Assembly: GCA_022826745.1 (NCBI GenBank)
Contig: JAJDUI010000008.1
Span: forward strand, 455,283-519,282
DNA from: Thermoanaerobaculia bacterium
GTDB taxonomy: Bacteria; Acidobacteriota; Thermoanaerobaculia; Multivoradales; Multivoraceae
Direction of reading: 5' to 3'
DNA length: 64,000 bases
Both the position numbers and the translations under genes were made by a program. Under the pieces are notes generated by a model. That model was not told the DNA's origin and searched no databases. It saw only the letters and a list, made by a program, of their open reading frames with translations. Positions 7,573-15,186 of the stretch are shown piece after piece (positions within the stretch are counted from its first letter, which is position 1; every line of letters begins with the position of its first letter).

Positions 7573-9798
7573 ATGGGGAATGAAGCGGGGCCGCGGCTGG
7601 TTCGCGGTGCGCTCGTGGCGGTACCGCTGGTGGCGCTGGTCGCAGCCTGTGCACCGCCCGGAGGCGGCGAGGATGCGACCGTCTATCGAGACACCTGGGG
7701 CGTTCCCCACATCTACGCCGAGTCCGCCGAGGCCGGGCTCTACGCCTCCGGCTGGGCGATGGCCGAGGATCGCCTGTCGCAACTGCTCGAGAACTACCTC
7801 TTCGGGCTCGGCGAGTACGCCGGCGCCTTCGGCCCCGGCAACAACGACGCCTGGGTCCGCTCCGACCTCGAGTCGCGGATGTGGGACCACTACGGCACGG
7901 CGAAGCGCCACTACGAGGCGAAGCTCAACCCGGAACTCCGCCGGCACCTCGCGGCGTTCATCGCCGGCATCAACGACTACCTCGACGCGCATCCCGAGGA
8001 GGTGCCGGACTGGTGGGGCGACCGCCCGGTCGATGTCTACATGCCGGTCGCCTTCAGCCGCCAGTTCATCTGGAGCTGGCCGGCGGGGCAGGCGCGCTCC
8101 GACCTGCGGGCCGTCGGCATCGAGCCGAGCTTCGACGTCGACCTGCGGGCGTCGAACGAGATCGCGCTGGCGCCGGATCAGACCACCTTCGGCGCGGCGG
8201 CCCTGATCATCGACCCGCACCTCTCCTGGCTCGGCCGGCACCGCTACTGGGAACTGCGGCTCCACGCCGGAGAAATCCACATCAGCGGCTTCGCCACGTC
8301 CGGCTTTCCCTACGTCAACCTGGGCCACAACGAGCATGTCGCCTGGGCCCACACGACCGGCGGTCCCGACACGGCCGACGTCTACGAGCTCACGCTCGAT
8401 CCGGACGATCCGGGCCGGTACCTCTACGACGGCGAATGGCGGCAGATGACGAGCCGGACGGTCGAGGTTGCCGTCGCCGGCGAGGTGGAGCCACGGGAGG
8501 CGACCTTCTGGTACTCGCACCACGGCCCGATCGTGGCCCGCCGTGGCGAACGGGCGTACGCCGCGGCGCTCGCCTACGAGGAGGAGATCGGCTACCTGGA
8601 GTCCAAGTACTGGTTCATGGTCGCCGAGGACTACCTGGGCGCGGCCGCGGCGCTGGACGTGCGCCAGATCATGCCGCAGAACGTGATGATCGCGGACACC
8701 GGCGGGAACATCTACTACCAGCGCACCGGCCGCGTGCCGATCCGGCCGGACGGCTACGACTGGAGCCGTCCCGTCGATGGATCGACCTCCGAGACCGAGT
8801 GGCTCGGCATCCACCCCGCGTCCGACCTGATGTCCCTGCTCAACCCCGAACGCGGCTACATGCAGAACAACAACATCGGCCCGGACACGATGCTGGTCGG
8901 CTCGCCGCTCGTGCCGGAGCGTTACCCCGCTTACCTCTACAACCAGCCGGCCCTCTACACCCACCAGCGCGGCGCGGCCGCCGTTTCCCTGCTGGAAGCG
9001 AAACGGGAAGCTGGCGGCAAGTGGAGCGAGGAGGAGATCGTCGAGCTGGCGCTCAATCGCTCCGTCTACCAGGTCGAGCGCTGGGTTGAGGAACTCAGGC
9101 GCGGCGAGGGCGCGGTTCCCGGCAAGCGCTCGAAGGACCACGCCGAGGTCGTCCGGCGGATCGAGGAGTGGAACGGCGTCTCCGAGCCCGATTCCCAGGG
9201 CGCGCTCGCCTACTTCCGCTGGCGCGAAGCGCTCCGGAACCTCGTCGGAAACGAACGAATGCGGAACATGACGAACCGGGTCAACGACTACCTGGAACTG
9301 TTCCGCGAGGCGCCGGAACCGCCCGGTCTCAAGGACGACGAGCTGCCGGCCCTGGTCGAGGCCATCGATGCCGCGGCGGAAGCCCTGCGCTCAGGCCCAG
9401 GCGGCTTCGACGCGGCCTTCGGCGACGTGTTCCGGGTCGGCCGTCAGGACTCGAACGACGAGGTGTCCTGGCCAGTCGGCGGCGGCTCGCTCAATGACGC
9501 CGGCATGGCGACCATGCGTTCCGTCGGCTTCAGCCCGCCGCGCGCCGACGGCCGGCGCTGGGGAAACCGCGGCCAGACGTCGACCGAAGTCGTCATCCTG
9601 AGCAACCCGATCCGCAGTTACACCCAACCCCCGATCGGCCAGAGCGACCGCCCCGACTCGCCGCACTACCGCGACCAGGCCGAGAAGCTCTTCTCGCCCG
9701 GCGCCATGAAGCCGAGTTGGTTCGCCCGCGATGAACTGCTCGCCGACGGCGGCAAGAACGTCGTCTCCGAGAGGCGATTGGTCTACCGGCCGGAGTAG
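7573..9798 (+). CDS. Penicillin acylase-family lipoprotein (Ntn hydrolase)
   Basis: 741 residues. A strong AGGAGG ribosome site lies at 7561-7566, and a lipobox-like VAAC places Cys26 as the lipidation site. The family is made as a proprotein that self-cleaves to expose a Ser nucleophile and hydrolyses amide-linked acyl chains such as penicillins or N-acyl-homoserine lactones. Visible signatures are an N-terminal RDTWGVPHIYAES, GWAMAEDRLSQLLENYLFG, the candidate nucleophile Ser194 in RASNEIAL, and GHNEHVAWAHTTGG. The Ser region is atypical: the usual 'GSNxWxxxxxxTxxGxPLLxNDPHL' is reduced to SNEIAL...IIDPHLSW. This hints at a divergent subfamily, and substrate cannot be inferred. The gene is followed at +10 bp by a secreted protein gene that probably shares its transcript. 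Confidence 0.8.
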   Translation: MGNEAGPRLVRGALVAVPLVALVAACAPPGGGEDATVYRDTWGVPHIYAESAEAGLYASGWAMAEDRLSQLLENYLFGLGEYAGAFGPGNNDAWVRSDLESRMWDHYGTAKRHYEAKLNPELRRHLAAFIAGINDYLDAHPEEVPDWWGDRPVDVYMPVAFSRQFIWSWPAGQARSDLRAVGIEPSFDVDLRASNEIALAPDQTTFGAAALIIDPHLSWLGRHRYWELRLHAGEIHISGFATSGFPYVNLGHNEHVAWAHTTGGPDTADVYELTLDPDDPGRYLYDGEWRQMTSRTVEVAVAGEVEPREATFWYSHHGPIVARRGERAYAAALAYEEEIGYLESKYWFMVAEDYLGAAAALDVRQIMPQNVMIADTGGNIYYQRTGRVPIRPDGYDWSRPVDGSTSETEWLGIHPASDLMSLLNPERGYMQNNNIGPDTMLVGSPLVPERYPAYLYNQPALYTHQRGAAAVSLLEAKREAGGKWSEEEIVELALNRSVYQVERWVEELRRGEGAVPGKRSKDHAEVVRRIEEWNGVSEPDSQGALAYFRWREALRNLVGNERMRNMTNRVNDYLELFREAPEPPGLKDDELPALVEAIDAAAEALRSGPGGFDAAFGDVFRVGRQDSNDEVSWPVGGGSLNDAGMATMRSVGFSPPRADGRRWGNRGQTSTEVVILSNPIRSYTQPPIGQSDRPDSPHYRDQAEKLFSPGAMKPSWFARDELLADGGKNVVSERRLVYRPE

Positions 9799-9808
9799 AG
9801 GAGTCCCG

Positions 9809-10492
9809 ATGCGTCATCTTCAAAGGGCCTGGTGCGCCGCCGCGGTCGCAGCCGCCGCGATGACGGCGCCGGCAACCGTGTCCGCCCAGTCAGGCCACAA
9901 CCTGGAGCGCCCCGAACACTGGAAAGTCCGCTACGACGGCTCCGACGAGGCAGCCGAAAGGAACTTCGTCGTCATGCGCCCCGGCTGGCACGTCTACGCC
10001 GGCCCCGGCGGCCTGCTCTGGGACCCGGGCCGCTTCGCGTCAGGCAACTACGCCGTCAAGAGCACGATCTACCTCTTCCCCGAAGGCGACCCCGAACGCT
10101 CCGGGTCAACCCGCGTCGACACGCCCTTCGGCCTCTTCCTGGGCGGCCGTGACCTGAAAGGGGAGGCACCGACCTTTGTCTCCTTCCAGATCGACAACGC
10201 CGGCCGCTTTCGCATCGCCCGGCACACCGGCAACGAAGTGCAGGATCTCGTGCCGTGGACCGGCAGCGATGCCGTCGCCGTGCTCGCCGATCCAGCCACA
10301 TCACCCGCCGAGAACGTGCTGGAAGTCGACGTCCGTGGCGAACAGACGACCTTCTACATAGGTGGCGAGCCCGTCGCCGAACTCCCTTCCGCCGACCTCA
10401 GCCTGGAAGGCCTGATCGGTCTGAGCGCCGGAGAAGGTCTCAGTCTGCACATCACCGAGATCGCCATCGGCCCGAACCGCCGAGACGAGTAG
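9809..10492 (+). CDS. Secreted protein of unknown function, concanavalin/DUF1080-like character
   Basis: 227 residues from ATG 9809, with an AGAGGAG ribosome site at 9797-9803. An Ala-rich signal peptide ends near VSAQ (residue ~26). The rest has the pattern of a jelly-roll carbohydrate-binding or DUF1080-like domain: alternating strands, TPFGLFLGGRDL, VSFQIDNAGRFRIAR, and a closing LIGLSAGEGLSLHITEIAIGP resembling the last strands of LamG/DUF1080 folds. No catalytic residues can be named, so function is not assigned. It directly follows the penicillin-acylase gene (10 bp) and precedes a large inverted-repeat element. Confidence 0.6.
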   Translation: MRHLQRAWCAAAVAAAAMTAPATVSAQSGHNLERPEHWKVRYDGSDEAAERNFVVMRPGWHVYAGPGGLLWDPGRFASGNYAVKSTIYLFPEGDPERSGSTRVDTPFGLFLGGRDLKGEAPTFVSFQIDNAGRFRIARHTGNEVQDLVPWTGSDAVAVLADPATSPAENVLEVDVRGEQTTFYIGGEPVAELPSADLSLEGLIGLSAGEGLSLHITEIAIGPNRRDE

Positions 10493-10507
10493 CCCGACGA
10501 GGTTCAG

Positions 10508-10681
10508 CCGGTCCGGGGTCCGCGGGGGTGGGTCCCAGCGGACTCGAAGCGAGCGACTCCCGGCGCCCCTGCAGAGAGCGAGGACCAACCGGAGCGAGCG
10601 TAGCGGAGCGAGCGCCGGCCCCTCATTCTCTTCGTGAGCGCGAGCGGCCGCTGGTACCCACCCCCGCGGACCCCGGACCGG
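10508..10681. repeat. 174-bp inverted-repeat element, copy 1
   Basis: The left arm 10508-10541 and right arm 10648-10681 are 34 bases each and pair at 33 of 34 positions. They enclose a 106-base interior rich in GAGCG/AGCGAG words. The inner third of the arm (GGGTCCCAGCGG) and interior blocks such as GAGCGAGCGCC recur in copy 2 at 43777-43951. The outer arm sequence differs between copies, yet each copy pairs with itself. It lies between convergent genes, ending 29 bp after the stop of the minus-strand gene at 10711, followed by GCGGGTGCGAGCC, which is also shared with copy 2. Confidence 0.75.
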
Positions 10682-10710
10682 CGGGTGCGAGCCGCCGCCG
10701 CTCGCCGTCG

Positions 10711-11781
10711 CTACTCGCCGCCGGTGCTGGCCGCCTTGCCGGCCCGCCAGTCGTCCTCGAGGATGCGCGCGCCGCGGAGCGTGCCGCCCATCGAGTAGTT
10801 GCCCTCGTGGCAGGCGTACTCGTAGACCCGCTCCTGGTCGCGCTTCCAGATGTACTCGCCGGACCAGGGCGCTTCCCAGGTGGCCGGGTCGTCCATCGTG
10901 AAGTGGTAGAGGATGTTGCCGTCCGGCTGCAGCGTCAGCCGCTCCGTCACGTGGAGGTCCTTCGTCGCGCCGCGCAGGAAGCCGTCGGGCCGGAAGTGCA
11001 CCGAGTCGATGACCAGCGTGTCGCCTTCCCACCAGCCGACCGAGTCGCCCAGCCACCGCCGCTCCTCCGGGCTCGGGTGCTCATCGTTCAGGCGGATGAT
11101 CCGGGCGTCATGGACCATCTCGATCAGGATCATGATGTGGTCTTCGGTCTGCACGACCCGCTTGTAGTTGTTGTAGCCGCTCGGGAAGGTCGGCGTGGCG
11201 CCGGTGAAGCCGAGGATGCAGCGCTCGCTGATCGGTAGCGACTCGGGGCCGTCGTAGGGGCCCGGCCCGTCGAGTTCCAGCCACCAGGCGACGCCCTCGT
11301 TCGGGCGGCGCAGCTTGGCGCGTTCGGCGAACCTCGCCTTTGCCGCATCGGTCGTCTCCGGCATGCGGCCGTTCGGCGGATCGATGATGATCGAGGTCCG
11401 GAACTTCCCGTCCACCGCGAACGTGTCGGTGCCGCGGTCCAGCCAGAAGCTGTTGTAGCCGCCGACGTTGCCGGCCGCGCCGGGTGAGCCGTCACCGCCC
11501 TCCGGCGGCGCCTCGCGGTCCGGATCGGAAACCTGGTGGCGTTCGGCGCGCCCCTTCGCCGCGTCGGTGGCGATCTTCTGGGCCTCCTCCGGCGTCAGGT
11601 AGAGGTTCTCGCCGTACTCCTCCGGCCGCTGCAGCGGCGTTAGGGTGGCGGCGTCGTAGGTACCGGTCAGGTCGGGCTTGCCGTTCGCGGCGCGCTTGAT
11701 CTCGCCTTCGGCCGCCAGGGCCGGCGCCGCGATCAACAGCACGAGGATGGCGGCCAGGGCCGCGGGGAATCGGACTCTCAT
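10711..11781 (-). CDS. Secreted protein of unknown family, paralogue 1 of 3
   Basis: 356 residues from ATG 11781, preceded on the minus strand by AGGAGGACGCAGA, a good ribosome site. A cleavable signal peptide ends near ALAAEG. The mature protein has conserved landmarks shared with the next two genes: GKPDLTGTYDAATLTPLQRP, NVGGYN, DPPNGRMPE, WWEGDTLVIDS, VTERLTLQPDGNILYHFT and EYACHEGNYSMGGTLRGAR. I do not recognise a named domain. Similar 'ERLT...DPATW..PW' proteins are widespread in Acidobacteriota and other soil or marine bacteria without known function. Identity between the three paralogues is high throughout, implying recent tandem duplication. An N-terminal extension in the same frame is Arg/Pro-rich and was rejected. 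Confidence 0.75.
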   Translation of the reverse strand: MRVRFPAALAAILVLLIAAPALAAEGEIKRAANGKPDLTGTYDAATLTPLQRPEEYGENLYLTPEEAQKIATDAAKGRAERHQVSDPDREAPPEGGDGSPGAAGNVGGYNSFWLDRGTDTFAVDGKFRTSIIIDPPNGRMPETTDAAKARFAERAKLRRPNEGVAWWLELDGPGPYDGPESLPISERCILGFTGATPTFPSGYNNYKRVVQTEDHIMILIEMVHDARIIRLNDEHPSPEERRWLGDSVGWWEGDTLVIDSVHFRPDGFLRGATKDLHVTERLTLQPDGNILYHFTMDDPATWEAPWSGEYIWKRDQERVYEYACHEGNYSMGGTLRGARILEDDWRAGKAASTGGE

Positions 11782-11848
11782 TCTGCGTCCTCCTGTTTCG
11801 ACTGGATGGCGGGAGTGTAGCGGAGGACGCGCTCTGGGACGCAGCCTC

Positions 11849-12922
11849 CTAGTCGCTGCCGCCGCCGGTACTCCCAACCTCCGCAGCCGCATCAGCCTCG
11901 AGAATCCGCGCACCGCGCAGCGTGTTCCCCATCGCGTAGTTGCCCTCGTGGCAGGCGTACTCGTAGACGAGTTCCGGGCGGTTCCTCCAGATGTACTCGC
12001 CGGACCAGGGGGTTTCCCAGGTGGCGGGATCGTCCATCGTGAACTGGTAGAGGATGTCGCCGTTCGGCTGCAGGGTCAGGCGCTCGGTGACGTGGAGCTC
12101 CTGGGTCGATCCGCGCAGGAACGTCCTGGGGTGGAAGTTCACCGAGTCGATGACCAGGGTGTCGCCTTCCCACCAGCCGACGGAGTCTCCCAGCCACTTG
12201 CGCTCTTCGGGGCTGGGGTGCTCGTCGTTCAGGCGGACGATTCGGGCGTCGTGGTTCATCTCGATCAGGATCATGATGTGGTCTTCGGTCTGGACCACCC
12301 GCTTGTAGTTGTTGTAGGCGCTCGGGAGGGTCGGCGTGGCGCCGGTGAAGCCGACGATGCAGCGCTCCGTTATGGGCAGCGACTCGGGGCCGTCGTAGGG
12401 GCCGGGGCCGTCGATGTCGAGCCACCAGGCGGAGCCGTCGTTCGGCCGGCGCAGCTTGTCGCGCGCCGCCCGTCTCGCCTTGGCCGCGGGTGTCGTCTCC
12501 GGCATGCGGCCGTTCGGCGGGTCGACGATGATCGACGTCCGGAACTTGCCGTCCACCGAGAAGGCCTCGGTGCCGATGTCGAGCCAGAAGAAGTTGTAGC
12601 CGCCGACGTTGCCGGCGCCCCCGCCTGAGCCGTCGCCGCCGACCGGCGGGGGCTCGCGGTCCGGGTTGCTGACCTGGTGGCGGTCGGCCCGGCGCTTGGC
12701 CGCGTCGACCTCGATCTGCTCTGCCTCTTCCTTGCTCAGGTACAGGTTCTCGCCGTACTCCTCGGGCCGCTGGAGCGGCGTCAGGGTGGCGGCGTCGTAG
12801 TTGCCGTGCAGGTCGGGCCGACCGTCGGGCATGCGCTTGATGTCGTCCTGGGCGCCGGCCGCGGGCGCGACAAGCAGCAGCAGGGCGATGGCGGTCAAAG
12901 CCGCGGGAAGTCGGTTTCTCAT
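11849..12922 (-). CDS. Secreted protein of unknown family, paralogue 2 of 3
   Basis: 357 residues from ATG 12922, with a GGAGGACACAGA-type ribosome site. The signal peptide is MRNRLPAALTAIALLLLVAP followed by AAGAQ. The same landmarks as its neighbours occur in the same order (DLHGNYDAATLTPLQRP, WWLDIDGPGPYDGPESLP, WWEGDTLVIDSVNFHP, EYACHEGNYAMGNTLRGAR). Compared with paralogue 1 it replaces TGTY by HGNY near the mature N-terminus. The spacing to paralogue 1 (67 bp) and to paralogue 3 (22 bp) and the common orientation suggest one operon transcribed from upstream of 14030. No active-site motif could be recognised. The conserved Cys residues (SERC/TERCIVGFTGATP and YACHEGN) are candidates for a disulfide. 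Confidence 0.75.
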   Translation of the reverse strand: MRNRLPAALTAIALLLLVAPAAGAQDDIKRMPDGRPDLHGNYDAATLTPLQRPEEYGENLYLSKEEAEQIEVDAAKRRADRHQVSNPDREPPPVGGDGSGGGAGNVGGYNFFWLDIGTEAFSVDGKFRTSIIVDPPNGRMPETTPAAKARRAARDKLRRPNDGSAWWLDIDGPGPYDGPESLPITERCIVGFTGATPTLPSAYNNYKRVVQTEDHIMILIEMNHDARIVRLNDEHPSPEERKWLGDSVGWWEGDTLVIDSVNFHPRTFLRGSTQELHVTERLTLQPNGDILYQFTMDDPATWETPWSGEYIWRNRPELVYEYACHEGNYAMGNTLRGARILEADAAAEVGSTGGGSD

Positions 12923-12944
12923 TCTGTGTCCTCCAGGGTTTCGA

Positions 12945-14030
12945 TCAGTCGCCGCTGCCGGCGCCGGCGCCGGTGCTGGCGGCCTTCGCGGCCAGCGCGT
13001 CGGCCTCGAGCACCCGCGCGCCTCGCAGCGTGCCGCCCATGGAGTAGTTCCCTTCGTGGCAGGCGTACTCGTAGACGTCCACGGAGCTGCGCTTCCAGAT
13101 GTACTCGCCGGACCAGGGGACGTCCCAGGTCGCAGGATCGTCGATCGTGAAGCCGTAGAGGATGTTCCCGTCCGGCTGCAGCGTGAGGCGCTCCGTGACG
13201 TGGGATTCCTGGGTGGCGCCGCGCAGGACGGCCTTCGGGTGGAAGTTCCGCGAGTCGATGACGAGCGTGTCGCCTTCCCACCAGCCGATCGAGTCGCCGA
13301 GCCACTTCCGCTCTTCGGGGCTCGGGTGCTCCGCGTTCAGGCGGACGATGCGGGCGTCGTGGACCATCTCGATCAGGATCATGACGTGGTCCTCGGTCTG
13401 GACCACGCGCTTGAAGTTGTTGTAGAGGCTGGGGAAGGTCGGCGTGGCGCCGGTGAAGCCAACGATGCAGCGTTCGCTCACCGGGAGCGACTCCGGACCG
13501 TCGTACGGGCCGTGGCCCTCGATGTCGAGCCACCAGGCGGAGCCGTCGTTCGGCCGGCGCAGGCGGCGGCGCTCGGCGGACCTCGCCTTGCCGGCCTCGG
13601 TCATCTCCGGGATGCGGCCGTTCGGAGGATCGAAGATGATCGAGGTGCGGAACTTGCCGTCGACCGCGAACGCCTCGGTCCCGGTCTCGACCCAGAACCG
13701 GTTGTAGCCGCCGACGTTGCCGGCGCCGCCCGTCGTCCCGTCGCCGCCGACTGGCGGCGGCTTGCGGTTCGGATCGGAGACCTGGTGCCGGTCGGCCGCG
13801 TACTTGGCCGCGTCCGCCTCGATCTTCGCCGCGTCCTCGGGGCTCAGGAAGAGGTTCTCGCCGTACCTCTCGGGCCGCTGAAGCGGCGTCAGCGTTCCGG
13901 CGTCGAAGGTGCCGGTCAGGTCGGGCTTGCCGTTGGCGGCCCGCTTGACGTCGCTCTGGGCGGTCAGCGCGGGGGCCGCGATCAGCAGCACGAGGATGGC
14001 GATCAGCGCCGCGGGGACTCGGACGTTCAT
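12945..14030 (-). CDS. Secreted protein of unknown family, paralogue 3 of 3
   Basis: 361 residues from ATG 14030 with an upstream GGAGGACACAGA ribosome site like those of its paralogues. The signal peptide (MNVRVPAALIAILVLLIAAP) is nearly the same as that of paralogue 1. The mature region keeps all shared blocks, including WWLDIEGHGPYDGPESLP and WWEGDTLVIDSRNFHP. The C-terminus carries a Gly/Ala-rich tail (STGAGAGSGD) longer than in the others. It is the promoter-proximal member of the three. Signal peptides of paralogues 1 and 3 are closer to each other than to paralogue 2, so the order of duplication is not simply left to right. Confidence 0.75.
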   Translation of the reverse strand: MNVRVPAALIAILVLLIAAPALTAQSDVKRAANGKPDLTGTFDAGTLTPLQRPERYGENLFLSPEDAAKIEADAAKYAADRHQVSDPNRKPPPVGGDGTTGGAGNVGGYNRFWVETGTEAFAVDGKFRTSIIFDPPNGRIPEMTEAGKARSAERRRLRRPNDGSAWWLDIEGHGPYDGPESLPVSERCIVGFTGATPTFPSLYNNFKRVVQTEDHVMILIEMVHDARIVRLNAEHPSPEERKWLGDSIGWWEGDTLVIDSRNFHPKAVLRGATQESHVTERLTLQPDGNILYGFTIDDPATWDVPWSGEYIWKRSSVDVYEYACHEGNYSMGGTLRGARVLEADALAAKAASTGAGAGSGD

Positions 14031-14075
14031 TCTGTGTCCTCCGGTGTTCGATTGGATGGGCGGAGTGTAACGGAG

Positions 14076-15113
14076 TCAGGAGCCTTCGATTCGCCGCCGC
14101 GGCAGCGGCCGCTCCGGCACGTCCTCCAGCAGACCGCCGTGACCGAGCGAGGTGATGTCGCGGCGCGTCAGCCGGTCGCCGGCGAGCAGGCGGGGCAGTA
14201 CCAGGTCGACGATGTTCCGTTTCGGGCTGCGGGCGCAGCCGGGGGCGCCGAGGACGGGCGTGCCGGCGAGTTCGGCGAGCAGCAGCAGGTTGCCGGGGTC
14301 GACCGGGGCGCCGTAGCAGATGACCGCACCCCCGGCGGTCTCGATGGCGCTCGGCGCCAGGTCGTGGCGGTCCTGGATGGCCGTTTCGCCGGCGAGGATC
14401 AGAAGATCGACAGCGGGGGCGAGTTCGGCCGCGGCCGCGGCGAGCTCCTCGGTCTCCTGCTCCCGGTCGATCGGCACGAAGCGCACTCGTGTGAGTTCGG
14501 CGCCCAGAGAGTCGAGCCGCTGCCGGAAGGCCTTCTCGAAGCCGGCCACAAGCCGTTCGCGTCCGGCCGACTGGCCGGCGGCGACGGTCCCGGAGACGAT
14601 CAACCCGGCGGTGCTTGCCGGCAGCGGGTCGAGCCGGATCAGGGGGCTCGCGGCCACGCTCTCGGCGGCGGCGACGGTGTCCTCGGGCAGGGCGTAGGGG
14701 AGGATCTTCGTCGTCCCGACCATCTTGCCTTCTCGCGCCACGCTGTGGTTGGGCAGGGTGGCCAGGGTGACGCCGTCGCAGTCGTTGATGCGGTCGAGGG
14801 CCGCTGCGTCAACGCGCAGCACGCCCAGCGTCCGCGCGTGCAGGTTGACGCGGCCGGTCGTCGGCCCGCGCAGGTCGAGACCCGTTCCGGCAACGGCTTC
14901 GCTGACCCTCCGGGCGGCCTCGTTCTCGTCCACGTCGCCGGGTTCGAGCCTTGCCGCGAAGACCCGGTCGCGGCCGAGACCGGCCAGCAGCTCCAGTTCC
15001 CCGTCGCCGAGCGCGCGGCCCTTGCGCAGCACCCGGCGGCCGTCGTTGTCGTAGACGTTGTGGCCGAGGATGGCGCCCTGAGCCTCGCTGAGCGGCGTCG
15101 CTTCGAACTTCAT
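14076..15113 (-). CDS. MoeA-like molybdopterin-binding protein
   Basis: 345 residues from ATG 15113 (MKFEATPLSEAQGAILGHNV). This N-terminus is diagnostic of the stand-alone 'MoeA-like' molybdopterin-binding proteins (cd03522 type) often found near molybdoenzymes such as xanthine dehydrogenase or aldehyde oxidase relatives. An upstream in-frame extension has no family similarity. The C-terminal half contains the MoCF-binding-like stretch LLILAGETAIQDRHDLAPSAIETAGG and GNLLLLAELAGTPVLGAPGCARSPKRN. The role is inferred: binding or guarding a molybdopterin intermediate. The gene is divergent from the M20 amidohydrolase at 15187, with a 73-bp shared upstream region containing a REP-like copy. No molybdoenzyme is visible nearby. 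Confidence 0.75.
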   Translation of the reverse strand: MKFEATPLSEAQGAILGHNVYDNDGRRVLRKGRALGDGELELLAGLGRDRVFAARLEPGDVDENEAARRVSEAVAGTGLDLRGPTTGRVNLHARTLGVLRVDAAALDRINDCDGVTLATLPNHSVAREGKMVGTTKILPYALPEDTVAAAESVAASPLIRLDPLPASTAGLIVSGTVAAGQSAGRERLVAGFEKAFRQRLDSLGAELTRVRFVPIDREQETEELAAAAAELAPAVDLLILAGETAIQDRHDLAPSAIETAGGAVICYGAPVDPGNLLLLAELAGTPVLGAPGCARSPKRNIVDLVLPRLLAGDRLTRRDITSLGHGGLLEDVPERPLPRRRIEGS

Positions 15114-15144
15114 CGCTGGGCGTGAAACTACACCGCCAACACGG

Positions 15145-15170
15145 GGTGCGCCGGCGCCCCCGTCGCGGCG
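15145..15170. repeat. REP-like GC palindrome copy in divergent intergenic region
   Basis: The sequence begins GGTGCGCCGGCGCCCCCG, identical over its first 18 bases to the copy at 1679, then departs (TCGCGGCG). It occupies about a third of the 73-bp gap between the divergent starts at 15113 and 15187, so it lies within the promoter region of both genes. Confidence 0.5.
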
Positions 15171-15186
15171 ATAAACTCCACCGCCC

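Noticed and set aside
10508..10681. Large inverted repeat read as an insertion sequence or CRISPR-like unit
   Set aside because: The interior is only ~106 bases with no transposase; there is no spacer-repeat periodicity.
12801..15125. Long plus-strand reading frame opposite the third secreted paralogue and the MoeA-like gene
   Set aside because: Antisense shadow of conserved minus-strand genes; Arg/Val/Gly-rich without motifs.
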